Source: Phytoseiulus persimilis (taxonomy: Eukaryota > Arthropoda > Arachnida > Mesostigmata > Phytoseiidae). Taken from it: a DNA stretch of 64,000 bases. This document shows positions 12,001 through 24,032 of the stretch, one piece after another. The stretch is taken from assembly GCA_037576195.1 (NCBI GenBank), contig CM075102.1:13946745-14010744 (forward strand). The letters are read 5' to 3'. Position 1 is the stretch's first letter. Each line of letters opens with the position of its first letter. Made by a program: the position numbers and the translations under genes. Under the pieces are notes generated by a model. It did not search any database and was not told the origin of the DNA. It saw only the letters and a list, made by a program, of their open reading frames with translations.

Positions 12001-15000
12001 CTTTCAATCTCATTGACACTCAAAGTTCCACCCTCCGCCAAAGTCGGGGAATTTCAAAAATTCGTCGAATCTCCAGGAGTGCGAAAATCGCAATGATTAC
12101 CACCTGTTCGAGGCTCGCACCCCGAAGTGTGATGGATGATAGCCGGGTCGGTCGGGTGATCTGGTCAACGGCTTCTGGAAAGATCTCGCCCCGCTCGGAA
12201 ATTAGGCTGATAGTCTTCATAATAAAAACCTTGATATGTTCGTCGATGGCATGTGGACAGGCGATCCGACCCGCTGCGCGACGTTCTCGCGCTCTGAAAT
12301 CGGTTGCGAACAACTGTCGACCGGGATCCTGTGAATTCCTTCCGAGATCTATCGAGCGGAGAAGGAGTGAATCACGATAGTCCTCAACGCTATTGCCAAC
12401 AGCGTGACGTCAGGTTCGGGCTCTCATCTTGTGGACAGACACACTGGTCCAAAGACCGCGTAACCCGTCCAGCGGGTAACTCTGAACAATTGAGCGCTGC
12501 GTTTGCGCACATCGTGCGAGGGGAGTCTGGTGGTTTAATCCGGGAACTGAGGCTATTTAGATTGTTAACTCGAGACGTCTGAAAGATCTGAGCTCTGCTG
12601 CTCTGCTGGATAAGTTTGTCGATTAGCTGGGTTATCATTTAATGACATCCACCACGGTAATCCTCAAATGAGATAAAGCCACCGAAGGGCTTGATGAAGG
12701 CGCCCGACGCATCTCGGATTAATTCGCTGAGCAACGGCGGATAGAACTTCCTGTGAACATTCTCCGGTATCTTCCCGACCTCTGAGCGAGATCTCGACTG
12801 GTTCCCGGTTTCCAACAGCATAACTCACACGTCGGACATCAGTTCAGGTTGAGACAAGTTCCGAGCGCTCAACGGGACTGCGTCGGAGCTCAGAACAGCG
12901 AAGCTGGATGCGACCGTGTCAACTTCGTCGGCTTTATCCGCCTTCCGCTTTGCTGTCCCTCCTCACTCGGTTCATTTCGTGCTCGTCGAGAACATTCACC
13001 AGCTGTTGCGCAAACGAAACGACAATCTCCTTCGGAGATATTCTATTCAGATGTTGCGACCCACGTGACTCAGATTTCTTCTATGTTTGGCGACCGGCCG
13101 GGCGAGAGTCTCGGGCTCGAAAAGTCAACATGTTATTCGTCAGAGCACAGACTCAATCTGATGATGGTGTTCTGGAGCGAGCCAGCTAATCACGGGCTCT
13201 GACATGCTGGGCGTGGTACTTCCGCACACCTTGAGATACACAAACAGAGTTGGACACTGACAAACACACACCTTTGATTAGCCCAAGTAAGAAACAGCCT
13301 TCATCCACGAAGGTACCATCCCGGGTGACGATAAACGCCGCGGCGCGAATGGAAGAGAGCGATGTGAACACAGTTTCATCTGATTCACTATCAATTTCAG
13401 GTGAGTATCGACCTGCAGGAACCCTGAAAGGTGTTCGACCCCAGTCGAAAACGTTGTCGGGAAAGCGACAGATGCACCCTCCACGAGCGTTTTCGACGGT
13501 GTCAAGCGAAAGTGTTCTAATGTGCGTGATGTTTCCACACTGCGACATCGACTAGAACCGAAGCGAAAGCCGGCGCTGCGGCAGCGAGCCGGGTGGGGAG
13601 CCCACGAGCCCACGAACAGTTTCGTCCCTGGCTGTTAGTTCGCCGTGGACTCTTCATGTTGCTCGCCTTAACAGTGTTTTCTTTCCCTCTGTCAAATGTG
13701 TGTAAGGTGTCTGACCGTCGCTCGTTCCGCTCGCTATCCTTCTCTCTCCCCATCGGAGATGTCGTTCTGTTCGAGGAGGGCATTTTGATTCTGTGGTCTC
13801 CGGTAGGTGGTCCAGAGCTGATGTTGCTGCGATAGAAAAAGAAAAAACAGAGGAAAGACAATCTGCGTCCCTGAGTGACGATCGAGACAATGGAGAATCG
13901 AAGCGATTCAGTCTGGTCTGCGGATACCTTATAGGTGCCCAGAGTTGATTCATGACCGATCCTGTTGAGCAAGTCCTCCGTGACGGGCTCTGAGCGCAGA
14001 CCTCGGATTGCTGGGAGCTGTGAAGTCGGAGGTAACCCCGAGAGCTCCCTTCTACGCACCCCATCGATTTGGCCTGCTCCACTCTCTCGAATTCATTCTT
14101 TTGCCCACATCTGCTACGCCAAGGTAGTCTGGGCAGCAAGCGGCGTTTTCCATTCGAGTTCGTTCATCTTACTTATCAAAATGCTGCTGCTGCCGCTACC
14201 GCCATTGCTCAGTGTTGAATCGTCGCCGATGACTCGCTCCTTGCCTCGAACCTTTGCCTCAGCTTCATCGCGGTTACCTCCGACAGCGAACGCGTTCATA
14301 GCATTCGCTGGATCGTTTCTTTGAGTGACCGCCGCCCCCGGTGTCTCCTCTGCGGAGTGGATGAACTAGAATTGGTGGATTAATAGGCCAACCAGCGGAG
14401 GGGCAATTCGCCCCAGCATGCACAGAACATCAACGACTGCAGTTGCGGGTCAGGCTTGGGATCAGAGGAGAACTCACTCAACCGCACGGCACATCACCCC
14501 ACCTCTGGGTGTTCTGTTCCCAAAACTCGGAGTCTCCGTTCCCCGCTCCCTGATGCTCTTGGTGGAACGTATCCGAAACTGCAGCGCCCCACGGGGCGAA
14601 GAATATTTCACTGATAAGAAGAAGACTTTAGGGTAGATGCGCGCATGGCCCCGGAGGCAGCAGTTTCGGCTCGAGCTCATTTAGAGAGTGGACGCAGTGG
14701 TTCAAGGCAACACACTCGTCAGCTCAAAGATATGAGTTCTGCTCCCTGACTATCCCCCCTGGCTCCCGTCAGCGGGCTCTCCTTCCGATTTGCCCTGCAG
14801 TTGGAGGAGCCGACGCAGCTCCTTTCCTTGCCGGTCTTGCCCGATTTGGCAAGCTTGCCTCCCCGGCTAGCTGCGCGTTTGGCGTCCTAGCTTACCTTCT
14901 CGCTAGTCTGCTTGGTTTCTGCAGCAGGCGGACATGGGTTTATATCAAATGAGAGACACTGAAGACCTAGCGGCACGAATGAAGATGGAACTACCACAGA

Positions 15001-18000
15001 ACAGAAGCCCGAGCTCGGGAGAGTTCGAGAAGACCGTCCTTTCTGATGAGTTGATCACTCTCGGATTACAGTCATCTTCATTTTGGTCTTCTCGGGCGGC
15101 AGGCCGACGCATCGATCGATCGACTAGCTGCTCGCTCGGTCACTGAGTTGCCTCCTTGTTGACTCAAGAGATGACTATACAACGAATCCGACCGGATACT
15201 GCGTTGCTGCCGAACTTCTCGGGGAATTTCCCTCCAGGATCGTCATTGTTCTAGCTCGGTTTCGCACCGGCCTGAGCCTGTTTTCCGGAGTCCTGCAGAG
15301 TGTAATCCCGAAGAAGCTTCCGAGCGGAAGGATAATTATCACTCGTTCGACTCTGGTAACTTGACAGCATCCTCATCGGTGCGACGATTCGCGGAGGGAG
15401 CTGGCTCCCAGTTGGCCGGGCGGGGAAATATTATCGATATCGTTTCAGATGGGGACGCTGTATGAGAGTGCACGTGAGCGTCAACCGACATGTCGACATA
15501 CGCCGATTGGAGTGGGTCGGACGGCAACTCGACCGGGGTCTCGCTGCTCGCGTCTGGATTGGTTGGTTCACTCACAGCTCCGAGACGTCTGCAAAGAGGG
15601 GGCGCAAGGGAATGACCGCGGTGACGCGTCTTCGTTTGCTCGTGATAGCTCCGCGTAAACTGGTCGAGTTCAGTTATCTGGACGCTCAGTTCGTGCTCAG
15701 TGGAGACATCGCTAAAAAGGTGAAGTCCTCCAGATATCTTAGCGGTTCGTCCATCCTGAACTCCCGTGACCAAAAATCATGGTGTACGGCGCGGGGGTTA
15801 GGATCTACCTCCTCCCCCTCCTCAGGACCACTGTCACGTATTAACGGCAGAGACAATGTGGGCGACACGAGTTTATCACCGTATCAATGAGTGATGGTCT
15901 CTGAGGAAACGTATCCGGAATCAATACCCTCCCAGAGGAGGATTAGTGAGCGTTCACGAGCGCAGACAGCCGAGCGTACTCAGGAGAAGGAGTCGGAGCA
16001 CAAATCCCGGACCAGGCGATGATTCAGGAGACAGCTGTCACGAGCCGGCATCACAGAATTCAATTATGAGATGCGTCCAATCGTCGTTTGTGCTCCTCTT
16101 GCTCCGACTACAGTAACTGTAGCAGTTCGAGCCTGATCTTGTCTTCGAGGATGCTCCCCTCATTTCTAGATTTACCTCCGCCCGGTATTCGCGTCCTCCT
16201 GGTTGGTCTGCCTCCGCTAATTTTGATACAACCTGTCGACCATGCTCCATCGATCCTGACTCCGACAACAGCAACAACCACTACAACTACGACAATGGCG
16301 GCAGCATCTGTGCTCAGCTAGCCGCACCGGTCCATCTCTGATTCCGATATGGGATCGAAGGGTAAATTACCCGATTCAATGGATGGTTTTCGCTGACACC
16401 TCCGTAGAGGTGGAGGATTACCACTAATTCGTTGGCTGCGCCTAAGATTTGTTTGCCTCTGAGGTTCTCAGGCATCTCTCCGCTCTGAAGTTCGATGATT
16501 ACAACCGAAAACAGGTCAAGAGAATACGAAAGAGCAGCTGGGGAAGCCCCTGGCTCCAGCGTTCTCCAAACGTCGAAGAAAAAAAAACTTCTGTGACGTA
16601 TTGGCCTTGGATCCCGCACGACTCTGAGAGAATATGCAACGCTAATGATGACTGTGAAATGCAATTCATTCACAGTTGTCGGTCACAACGCGCGGCTAAG
16701 CGCCGGCTAGCATCGAAGCGGAACGGCGTTTGAATGGATTCCGTTTCAATCGTTAGATAATGAATATCCCACTGAGACCGGTTCACGCGGGGCTCTCCAA
16801 CGAATCCCTTGATCATCCATCCGCCGGCTGCGAGAAAACAACGATAAGAAAGAGGGGGGAGGGGGGGCATACTTGTCGAATTGGTACGCGAGGAAGGTTC
16901 GGTAGGACTTATTTTGTTCTGGATCAGGATATAAGGACAGCCATAGAATTTTTGCGCGATTATTTCATTTCGTCGAGGCGCCACCATCATAACAAAGTCT
17001 CGTCTCCACTGGTTAACAGCTGGTCTACGGAACGTATGTTTGGTTGTTTTTGACCATGTGCGCTGTCCACCATGAGTATGTGCGCTGCATGTGGATGCTC
17101 AGTTTGTATGTTTGGGTGCACTGTGTATCAGGCGCTACGAAGCTTCACATCCAGACGCTGGCAGCGTCAGTGGAAACGCTGTTGTTTCCCAACAAGGCAG
17201 CGATACAGGGTGGAGTGTATGAGCATCTGCTCTGTGGCTGCTGCCTTGGCTTGTCTACCTCGTTGCTCGACTGGCCAACCAGCCAGCCATCCAACCAACC
17301 AGCCAACCGGCTTCACTTGCCGGCAGGGCTGGCTCGTTCAGCCGCTCGCAGTTCGTATTTGGTGCTCAAATCGTGATGTGACAATGGTGTGACCAAAAAG
17401 CCGAGGTGTCGAAACTTTATTTCGAACCTTTTTCGCAAATGCCTTCATAACCAACAATCGTGTACAGCCCGCGACTCGTAGGCTGGGAGGGGTTCAGATC
17501 TGGAGCCTGTTTAGGCAGCGCCCGGGATAGGATTCGCGTTCTCTGGCGCTGGAGGGAGGAATCGGGTTTTCCGAGGACGACATCCCGATTCTCCAACGTT
17601 CGAGGCATTCACACTCCTGGCGCTGACGGATTTACTCCGCCTGGAGGACGCGAGTCTTTTCGTGAAAAATCTTTCCCAGGACACCCGTTTCCCACATCAA
17701 TGAAGTGAAGCGGTGAAACGGATACCGATCGCGAATGTTACGTCAAAGTAATCCGATCCGCGACCTTGGCATTACATCTATGCGCCGTTCTCATCAATCC
17801 GCTCATCCGCAGGAATGTCGCTCCACCGTTCCGATCATGTGACTGTACTCTGACCGAGTCAGTCAGGAAAGATCCGAAAGGAACAGTCGGTTATGACGAA
17901 TGGCGTAACAAGAGAACATTTAGGTCTCAGCCAGATTGACTGCTCTTCCCAGAACGAGTTACTGTAGCGAAGCATACTCCTGGGCCAGCTGAGAATCACA

Positions 18001-19641
18001 TATTTTTCCGAAAAGCAGGTCCTGACTTGATTCAATGGAGTTGTGGTTCGAAACCATCCGACCGTGAGAAAGTCGAGCCTTTGATTGAGCTACGCGCGGA
18101 CTTGCCGAGAAATCTGTGAGCTGCTCAACTCGTCGACCGATAAATAATGAATTGTTGGGAGTGAAGAAAACTCCTTTTCCGGATGAATGGCCTTAGCGTT
18201 GACGAAGATTCAAAAGAGTTTGAAAAACGCTCAAAAATATTTATACGCGACCTTTGAGATTGAGCGCTGCCTTCTCCCTGGCTTGAATCAATCAAAGATG
18301 GCGGCGTTCAATTTCACGCTTCTTTCTGCCACCATCACCAACCAGCACCGCCGCCGACACCACGACGGCCGTTGCTTCTAACAGCCGGACGGTTACGGAC
18401 GGACCGACGGTGGGAGACGTGCCCTCAGATTAGTAAAAGGAGAAACGTGTTCGCGGTCCGATCCAGCCGTGAGACCGATGGGTAGATACAACGAATCAGG
18501 GACAGAGTGAGAGGAGCGGATATTCGAGGACTTGATCTTGAGTGATCTCATCGAAACCGCCGCGCAGCGCCGGCCGCATTCGGTTGTGCGCAACGCTGGA
18601 CTGCCAAGCGCTCAGTTCGAAGTGACAGTTTCACAGAACGTTCACGAAACATGCACCTGATCGCTCTTTCGTCCGTCAGAGAGACGAGCAGAGGGGCAGC
18701 GCGAGGCGCATAAGTCTCGATGGTGTTTCGAGAGGAAGTTGGGAGCGTGAGCCCCGCGTCCGATCGTGATGCTCACGCTCTCGATCCAGAATTACCAAGA
18801 CCGTTGCGTCGTACGTCTTTGACGCGGATCCGGCCATAATAGGCTCCTCGAGCTCCTTCGAACCACGGTGATCCAGATGAAACTCAACGACGGATGAGCG
18901 TTTCGATCCGAACCGCGTTGAGCTCGGCTGGCAGTTCAAGTTCAATTACGTCACGGCGCACCTGAGGGAGACACCGAAATCGCTCCCGGTTTTCGCGACG
19001 CTCATTCGAAGCGAATTCGATTGTCATGCGGGAATCTCGATCGGGTAGTAGAGAGGTTGCTCGTTTCATGCACCTAGAGTAGAGCCGAGGGGATGGAAAT
19101 GTTGCTAGAGCGAGCATCGCGCAGGAATGATGTGAACCTGAGTGGAATGGAAGCAGCTCGTTCGATTCCGGAGCGAACTCACAGCGCTTGGAGCGATCAA
19201 ATCTCGATAGCGATCATAATGACTCCTCGAGATCTCTTCCAAAGCACTTCCAAATGAGCTCAGGATGCCGGAAAAGCGCCGCTCGAGAGAGACCAAACGG
19301 GTAACTGCATGCAGAAGTCAGGTGGGATGCGTGTCCGTCCGGATGCTTCCGCTCATTCTACTGGACGGCTAAGAATTCGCGGGGAAGAAAATGTTCGGAA
19401 ACTCGGAGTAGAATCCTCCGATAGAGTTCAGAGAGACCGTCCACGGCAGACCAGCGGAGTGTCTGCTTGAATCACTGGACTGTTCGTTTAGGTCTCTCGT
19501 TGTGATCCACCCGACTGTCCACTGACGAAAGCAATGCCCTACAGAGTCAGAGTACCTGCGTTCCTTTTCTTTATTTTCTCCGTCGGCCGTCTTTTTCTGA
19601 TGTTTCTGTCCATTTTTGGCGATTTTTCACCACCCTTTTCG

Positions 19642-19664
19642 TGACTGACTGACTGACTGACTGG
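19642..19664 (+). repeat. (GACT)n microsatellite
   Basis: Five perfect tandem copies of the tetranucleotide GACT. It is not inside any recognised gene. Confidence 0.85.
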
Positions 19665-19915
19665 TTTCAAGCAGCATCAGATAGACGTTTATGGTGTGCG
19701 GGTCAGAGCGTCTCGACCAGAACTCACTGATCGGAACGACCAGGACGATGAAAAGAAAAATAGAGAGAAAAAAGTACGTGTCAAGGCACAACTAACCGAG
19801 CGAGAGGCTCAGTGTGCTCGCGGAAACGTTGTGTGTGTTCGTTTGTTATCAGATCGCCCGTCCGACTGGGCACCGAAATCCGCAACCGAAAACGGTCGGT
19901 AGCAACAGTATACGC

Positions 19916-19941
19916 CACGTGAAGCACTTCACGTGACGTCA
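19916..19941. promoter_or_regulatory. Palindromic double E-box fused to a full CRE
   Basis: Two CACGTG E-boxes (19916-19921 and 19930-19935) sit in a 9-bp inverted repeat, CACGTGAAG and CTTCACGTG, separated by two bases. The second E-box overlaps a perfect palindromic CRE, TGACGTCA, at 19934-19941. CACGTG is the core bound by bHLH-ZIP factors (Myc/Max, USF, MITF/TFE type) and TGACGTCA by CREB/ATF. The motifs are directly visible; that they act as an enhancer or promoter is inference. The nearest recognised gene start is the receptor exon 3 kb downstream. Confidence 0.4.
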
Positions 19942-22861
19942 TTGTCAATGAGAAGTGGACACTTCGTCGGTGGGATATTGAGCCGAGGGATTTTTCGAAA
20001 GTTCTCAAGTGGTGGCTCCCGGGGATGAACGTGATCGGAGTCCATCGCCAACGAATCGCTGACGGATGGACGAAAAAGGAAAATACGGAGGCGACTTTCA
20101 ACAAGCTTAGATGTTATCATCAAGACGCGATGTCAGGCCGAAAAAGGTAACAATGAGCAGTGCTAAAGATAACAGGGGTGGACCGGAGGTCGGAACTCCT
20201 GAAGCGTGGGATGATTCGCCCGCGGGAGTTCTCGGTGCTTTTCTTGAAACCATAAGGATTCCTCAACTAATGAAAGCCGCTCACCAGCTCTCCCCGGGGA
20301 GCCGCCTGGGAGGTTCTCCACATCGCGCTACATTTTCAGGCTACGGGGGAAAAGCAAGCCTCAGGATTCCCGACCTTCGTGGGAAATCTGGGGTTCCGTC
20401 AGGAACTGTTTTCATTGGCGAGAGATCCTGCGCCGGAAGTACCAATTCATCTTCAAACTCGAGCAGCATCTGGAACTTCGATGCGTTTCCGAGTTGCGCT
20501 ATGCAGGCAGAACGCCTGACCGAGAGGGTGGGACGGAGATCGAGCTCCCAGTGGCAGTGAGGGGGAGCCTCGAGGATGGCATCTTAGGTTTGTGGGCAAA
20601 TGAGGGGGAGGAGAAGATGTATCTGAGAAGAAGAAAACACGAGACGCAAAGTGTTTTCATTCCTTGAGACAACAAAACGCACGATTGCTCGTGGCGTAAA
20701 CGGCACGACGTACTGTTGGAGGGCCAGACAGGGTCGACTGGTCTTGCCGCCGTCGCCGCATCGGAACCGCTCGGCATTCCATATCGTCTGAGTGACAGCC
20801 GAGGTCGAATCGAGCCACAATGAGAGCACAACGCCTGGATACCGACAGAGTGCGCTCGCTTCAACGTTGTCCCGTCACAAGCGACAAACTATCCAGAACC
20901 TATTCTTGATTCAGTCGGTGGAGAATCCCAGGGCATAAAGCACGATGAAGCTCGTTCTGAGGCTCTTTTGCCAAATCAGAATAACAGCAAGCTGTCACAT
21001 TTCTGGTCGTCATTCGACTCACCCGATTCCGATTTGTGGAGAGAGAGAACGCGTTGATATCGGGACGCTCATCCTGTGACGCGACTTTTCCTTCATGAGG
21101 AGTTTCTCTCGTCCTGAAACCATTCACGACACACCCACTCACAGTCTCAGAAGGAACAGCGAGACGTTATGCCGGAGATGAGCGTGGCAGGAGGCGAGAC
21201 GAGTTATCAGAGACTCGATGAGTTTGGGGGAGATTCTCGGACGACGAGTTCGAGCTGGACTCGGCGTCAGCAGGAGGTGGACGGAAATTTGAATCAATCT
21301 TGCCCCTGGGCATGACAAAACGCTTCCACAGAGGTGACGACTACACTGTGACAACCGTTATGTAAATGAAACGAAACGACAAAACGCTGACCGCGTTGTT
21401 AGATGCTTGCAACGAGAGCTGACAGCTAAATGGGAAAATATATCATGTTCAAGCCGGTGGGAAGCGGGTTCCGTTCCGCAAGATCGCCCTCGATCCCAGT
21501 GAAACGAAACTCAGGTCGCTAACGATCACCGTCCGACAGGCTGCCGCTGACAGGCCAAAAGACAGAGGTTAGTCGTCCCGGCGAAACCACCGGATGATCC
21601 GGACCGCGTGAGACTCACTTCGCGCTCGAAACCAGCGCGAGATGTCTCTCCGGCGCGAACATCACTTCAAGGAGAACCGGAGACTCCTGAATTGGGTCCA
21701 GGAACTGCTCCTTGACCGTGCACCACGTACACGAGAAGCGAATCTGCGATTTCTCCCTCGGATCGAAGGAGTGGAATCGGGGATGCTCTTCAGTGGCTCG
21801 GGTCGATCGTGTGGCAGCTTCTGAGCCGCGAATGTCAGACTCAACTCGCTGCTCGTCATCGAAAACACCGCGGCCTCAGCCGAGCCGGTCCCCCAGTCAC
21901 CTGTGTCCTGGAACTCAGTCCCAGGCGATCACCCGAGCCGCGCACTCATCCGCCTACTTGCCCGCCCGGGCGACGCTCCTCAGCCTCAGTTGAGCAGGGC
22001 GATTCGTCACTGCCAGACGCGCCTCGGGCCTTCGAATCGTTTTCGCAGGGATTCTCGCGGAACCGGATACGTTTTCCGTCGGACCACCCCACCCGTTGAA
22101 ATTTCGCTCCGGAAGCTCCATGAAGCAGATACACCGAGATACTCGACTAGACGTACCGTCAGAGACCGATCCGAGAAACCTGAAAGAAACTAAGGTATCT
22201 GTACGTGACATTCGCGTGTCACATCGAAGTTGCTGTGGTTACTAGACACCGCCGGCTGTTACTGCGAGCCATTTGCTTCACCTCGTTCAGGAAAAGTTAC
22301 CGAAGACGGTCTCGCTCTGGAAGAGAATTTGGAGTTTTTCCCGCGAAGAAACCCTCCTCCTGTCATCTGCAAACCGCACATAACAGGCGTGACCATGCCC
22401 CGAGTTCGTAAATTCCGGAACTGAGCCTCGAGTTCGTTCTCGTCTTCAGGATGTCATCGAGCAAGGCGCTCGGGTTACGGTCGTTGCGGCAACTCCGCTC
22501 GCCCTCCAGGTCGTGGTTGACGTCACTGACGTGGGGGAACTGTTGTTCGTCGTGTTGACAACGGGTATTTTGGGCGACCACCCAAATTCACGATGTGGCG
22601 GTCGGGCAGGCTAAGGCTGGCGCAGAGACGAACAAACGAAGGAGCCAACGAATGACGATCAGGTCCGAGCATCGGGACATCTTCAAAGTCGGAGCTGTCG
22701 CGCAGGGAGCGGTCGTGGCGCCGTTTTTGACGACAACGCCATCCCAGCTCAGGTTGAAATTCTGATGACAAATATCCGCAGCCGCCGTTCCTCCACTTTT
22801 CTCCTCCGTTTCGTTCCTCTCTTCGGTTGTTCGCTCATTCCGATTTCGTTCTTCTTTTTAG

Positions 22862-23096
22862 CTGTTGGCTCTAGATTCAAAGTGCTACCCGCACCGGGAA
22901 GAAGCTCGTGCCGTTTCCTCTGACGACAACTGCGGACTGATGAGGGTCGCATTGTTCAGCGTATTTCACCACAGTCGTCTCTCTGGTTTCCCTCTTCTCT
23001 TCACTTTGTTCTCCTATGCTTTCGGTCTGGCTCTCGCTCTTCCCTGTGTCCGTCTCGCGATTTCCGATATGGTGGCATGCTCCGAAACAAAGAGTC
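22862..23096 (+). CDS. Probable first coding exon (signal peptide) of the SUEL/CUB/sushi receptor
   Basis: A long pyrimidine tract ending in CTTCTTTTTAG gives an acceptor just before 22862, and CGTGAGT gives a strong donor after 23096. The only in-frame ATG before the hydrophobic part is at 22940, so 22862-22939 would be 5' untranslated. The predicted 52 residues include a hydrophobic core (LLFTLFSYAFGLALALP) suited to a secretory signal peptide, then Cys- and Ser-containing residues. The exon ends in phase 1, exactly what the lectin exon at 27482 needs, and the join codon would be CCT (Pro). The link rests on phase, splice quality and the need for a signal peptide, with no direct homology. 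Other signal exons further upstream cannot be excluded. Confidence 0.42.
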
Positions 23097-24012
23097 GTGA
23101 GTACCGGGCCGAGTGTCAGAGTAAATGTCCGAAGGCAGCCACTGTTTTCGGGACTCTCATGTTCCTGTGGGTACGAACGCGTTACACCGGCCGTCGAGGA
23201 GCTCGTTAGCATCACCTCCGCAGCGCCGCTGCGTGCAGCTAGTCGGTCGACTCCGCGTGGTGTGTGTATGTGACGTACGTGATCGTACAATTCGATAGAT
23301 AACCTTTGATGGTTCAGCAGGCAGTCGGGCTGAGGAACGAACAAGCAACATTCAATCAGAGCCCACTTGTGAAGCCTTACAGCTGAAGCTCAGCTCTCGA
23401 TATCACGTCCGACGCCGGGAGCTTTCCCCCTTGAATCGCGCACCTCGGTCGGTGACCATCGAGTCCGGTTGTCGTCGTCAACACCATGCTCACGGCCGGT
23501 CCGAACGACACCGTCCCAGCCTCGAGTACATCACGAGAGGAACTGCTAGAATCGAGGAAGCGACATCGGCCTCTGCCTTCAGAGCGAGGGCGCTGCTCGC
23601 TTCGCTCGTGTCAGTTGCTCCAACCCAGTATTTTCGTCGGGGCAGGGACACCCGAGGCATTTTTACTCACGATTCGAGAACCACTTGACGGTGCAAAGCG
23701 CATCGCAAGAACAAACGTACTGCTCCTATTCAGCATCGGAGGATCACAAACCGAGGCGCTGGCAAAAACGATCCCGATGAAGTTCTCTATTTTTGCACTG
23801 TCATTTCCAACTCGCTGCGTGACACCGTGCGAGTAGACTCTGAGCAAGCCTAACAGTAGTACATACATACCCGCTCAGTCTACAATTACCCGCGTCACTC
23901 CTGGCGCGCGTGTGTTGTTCGCTAGCGTGTTGAGCTCACATTTTTCTTCTGCCTAGAACCGTGGTGGAATTCGCACCTTTTGTTCGAGCACTCGTATTTG
24001 CTCAACACACAT

Positions 24013-24032
24013 TGGCTGGCTGGCTGGCTGGC
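24013..24032 (+). repeat. (TGGC)n microsatellite
   Basis: Five tandem copies of TGGC inside the presumed first intron of the receptor gene. Confidence 0.85.

Larger units (their letters stand above)
561..22861. other. 22 kb without a recognisable gene
   Basis: I read both strands and found no conserved domain, no chain of exons joined in phase, no tRNA or rRNA and no terminal repeats of a mobile element. Many ORFs of 60-150 codons occur because stop codons are rare in this CGA-rich sequence. Most are Ser/Arg-rich and look like chance. Exceptions worth a look are an ORF of 308 codons at 3171-4097 (+), a cluster of hydrophobic minus-strand ORFs at 11.36-12.82 kb, and an ATG in an ATGGCGGC context at 18298. 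The region may hold the promoter and 5' untranslated exons of the receptor gene that starts near 22.9 kb, since its first coding exon has an acceptor site. Confidence 0.5.
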
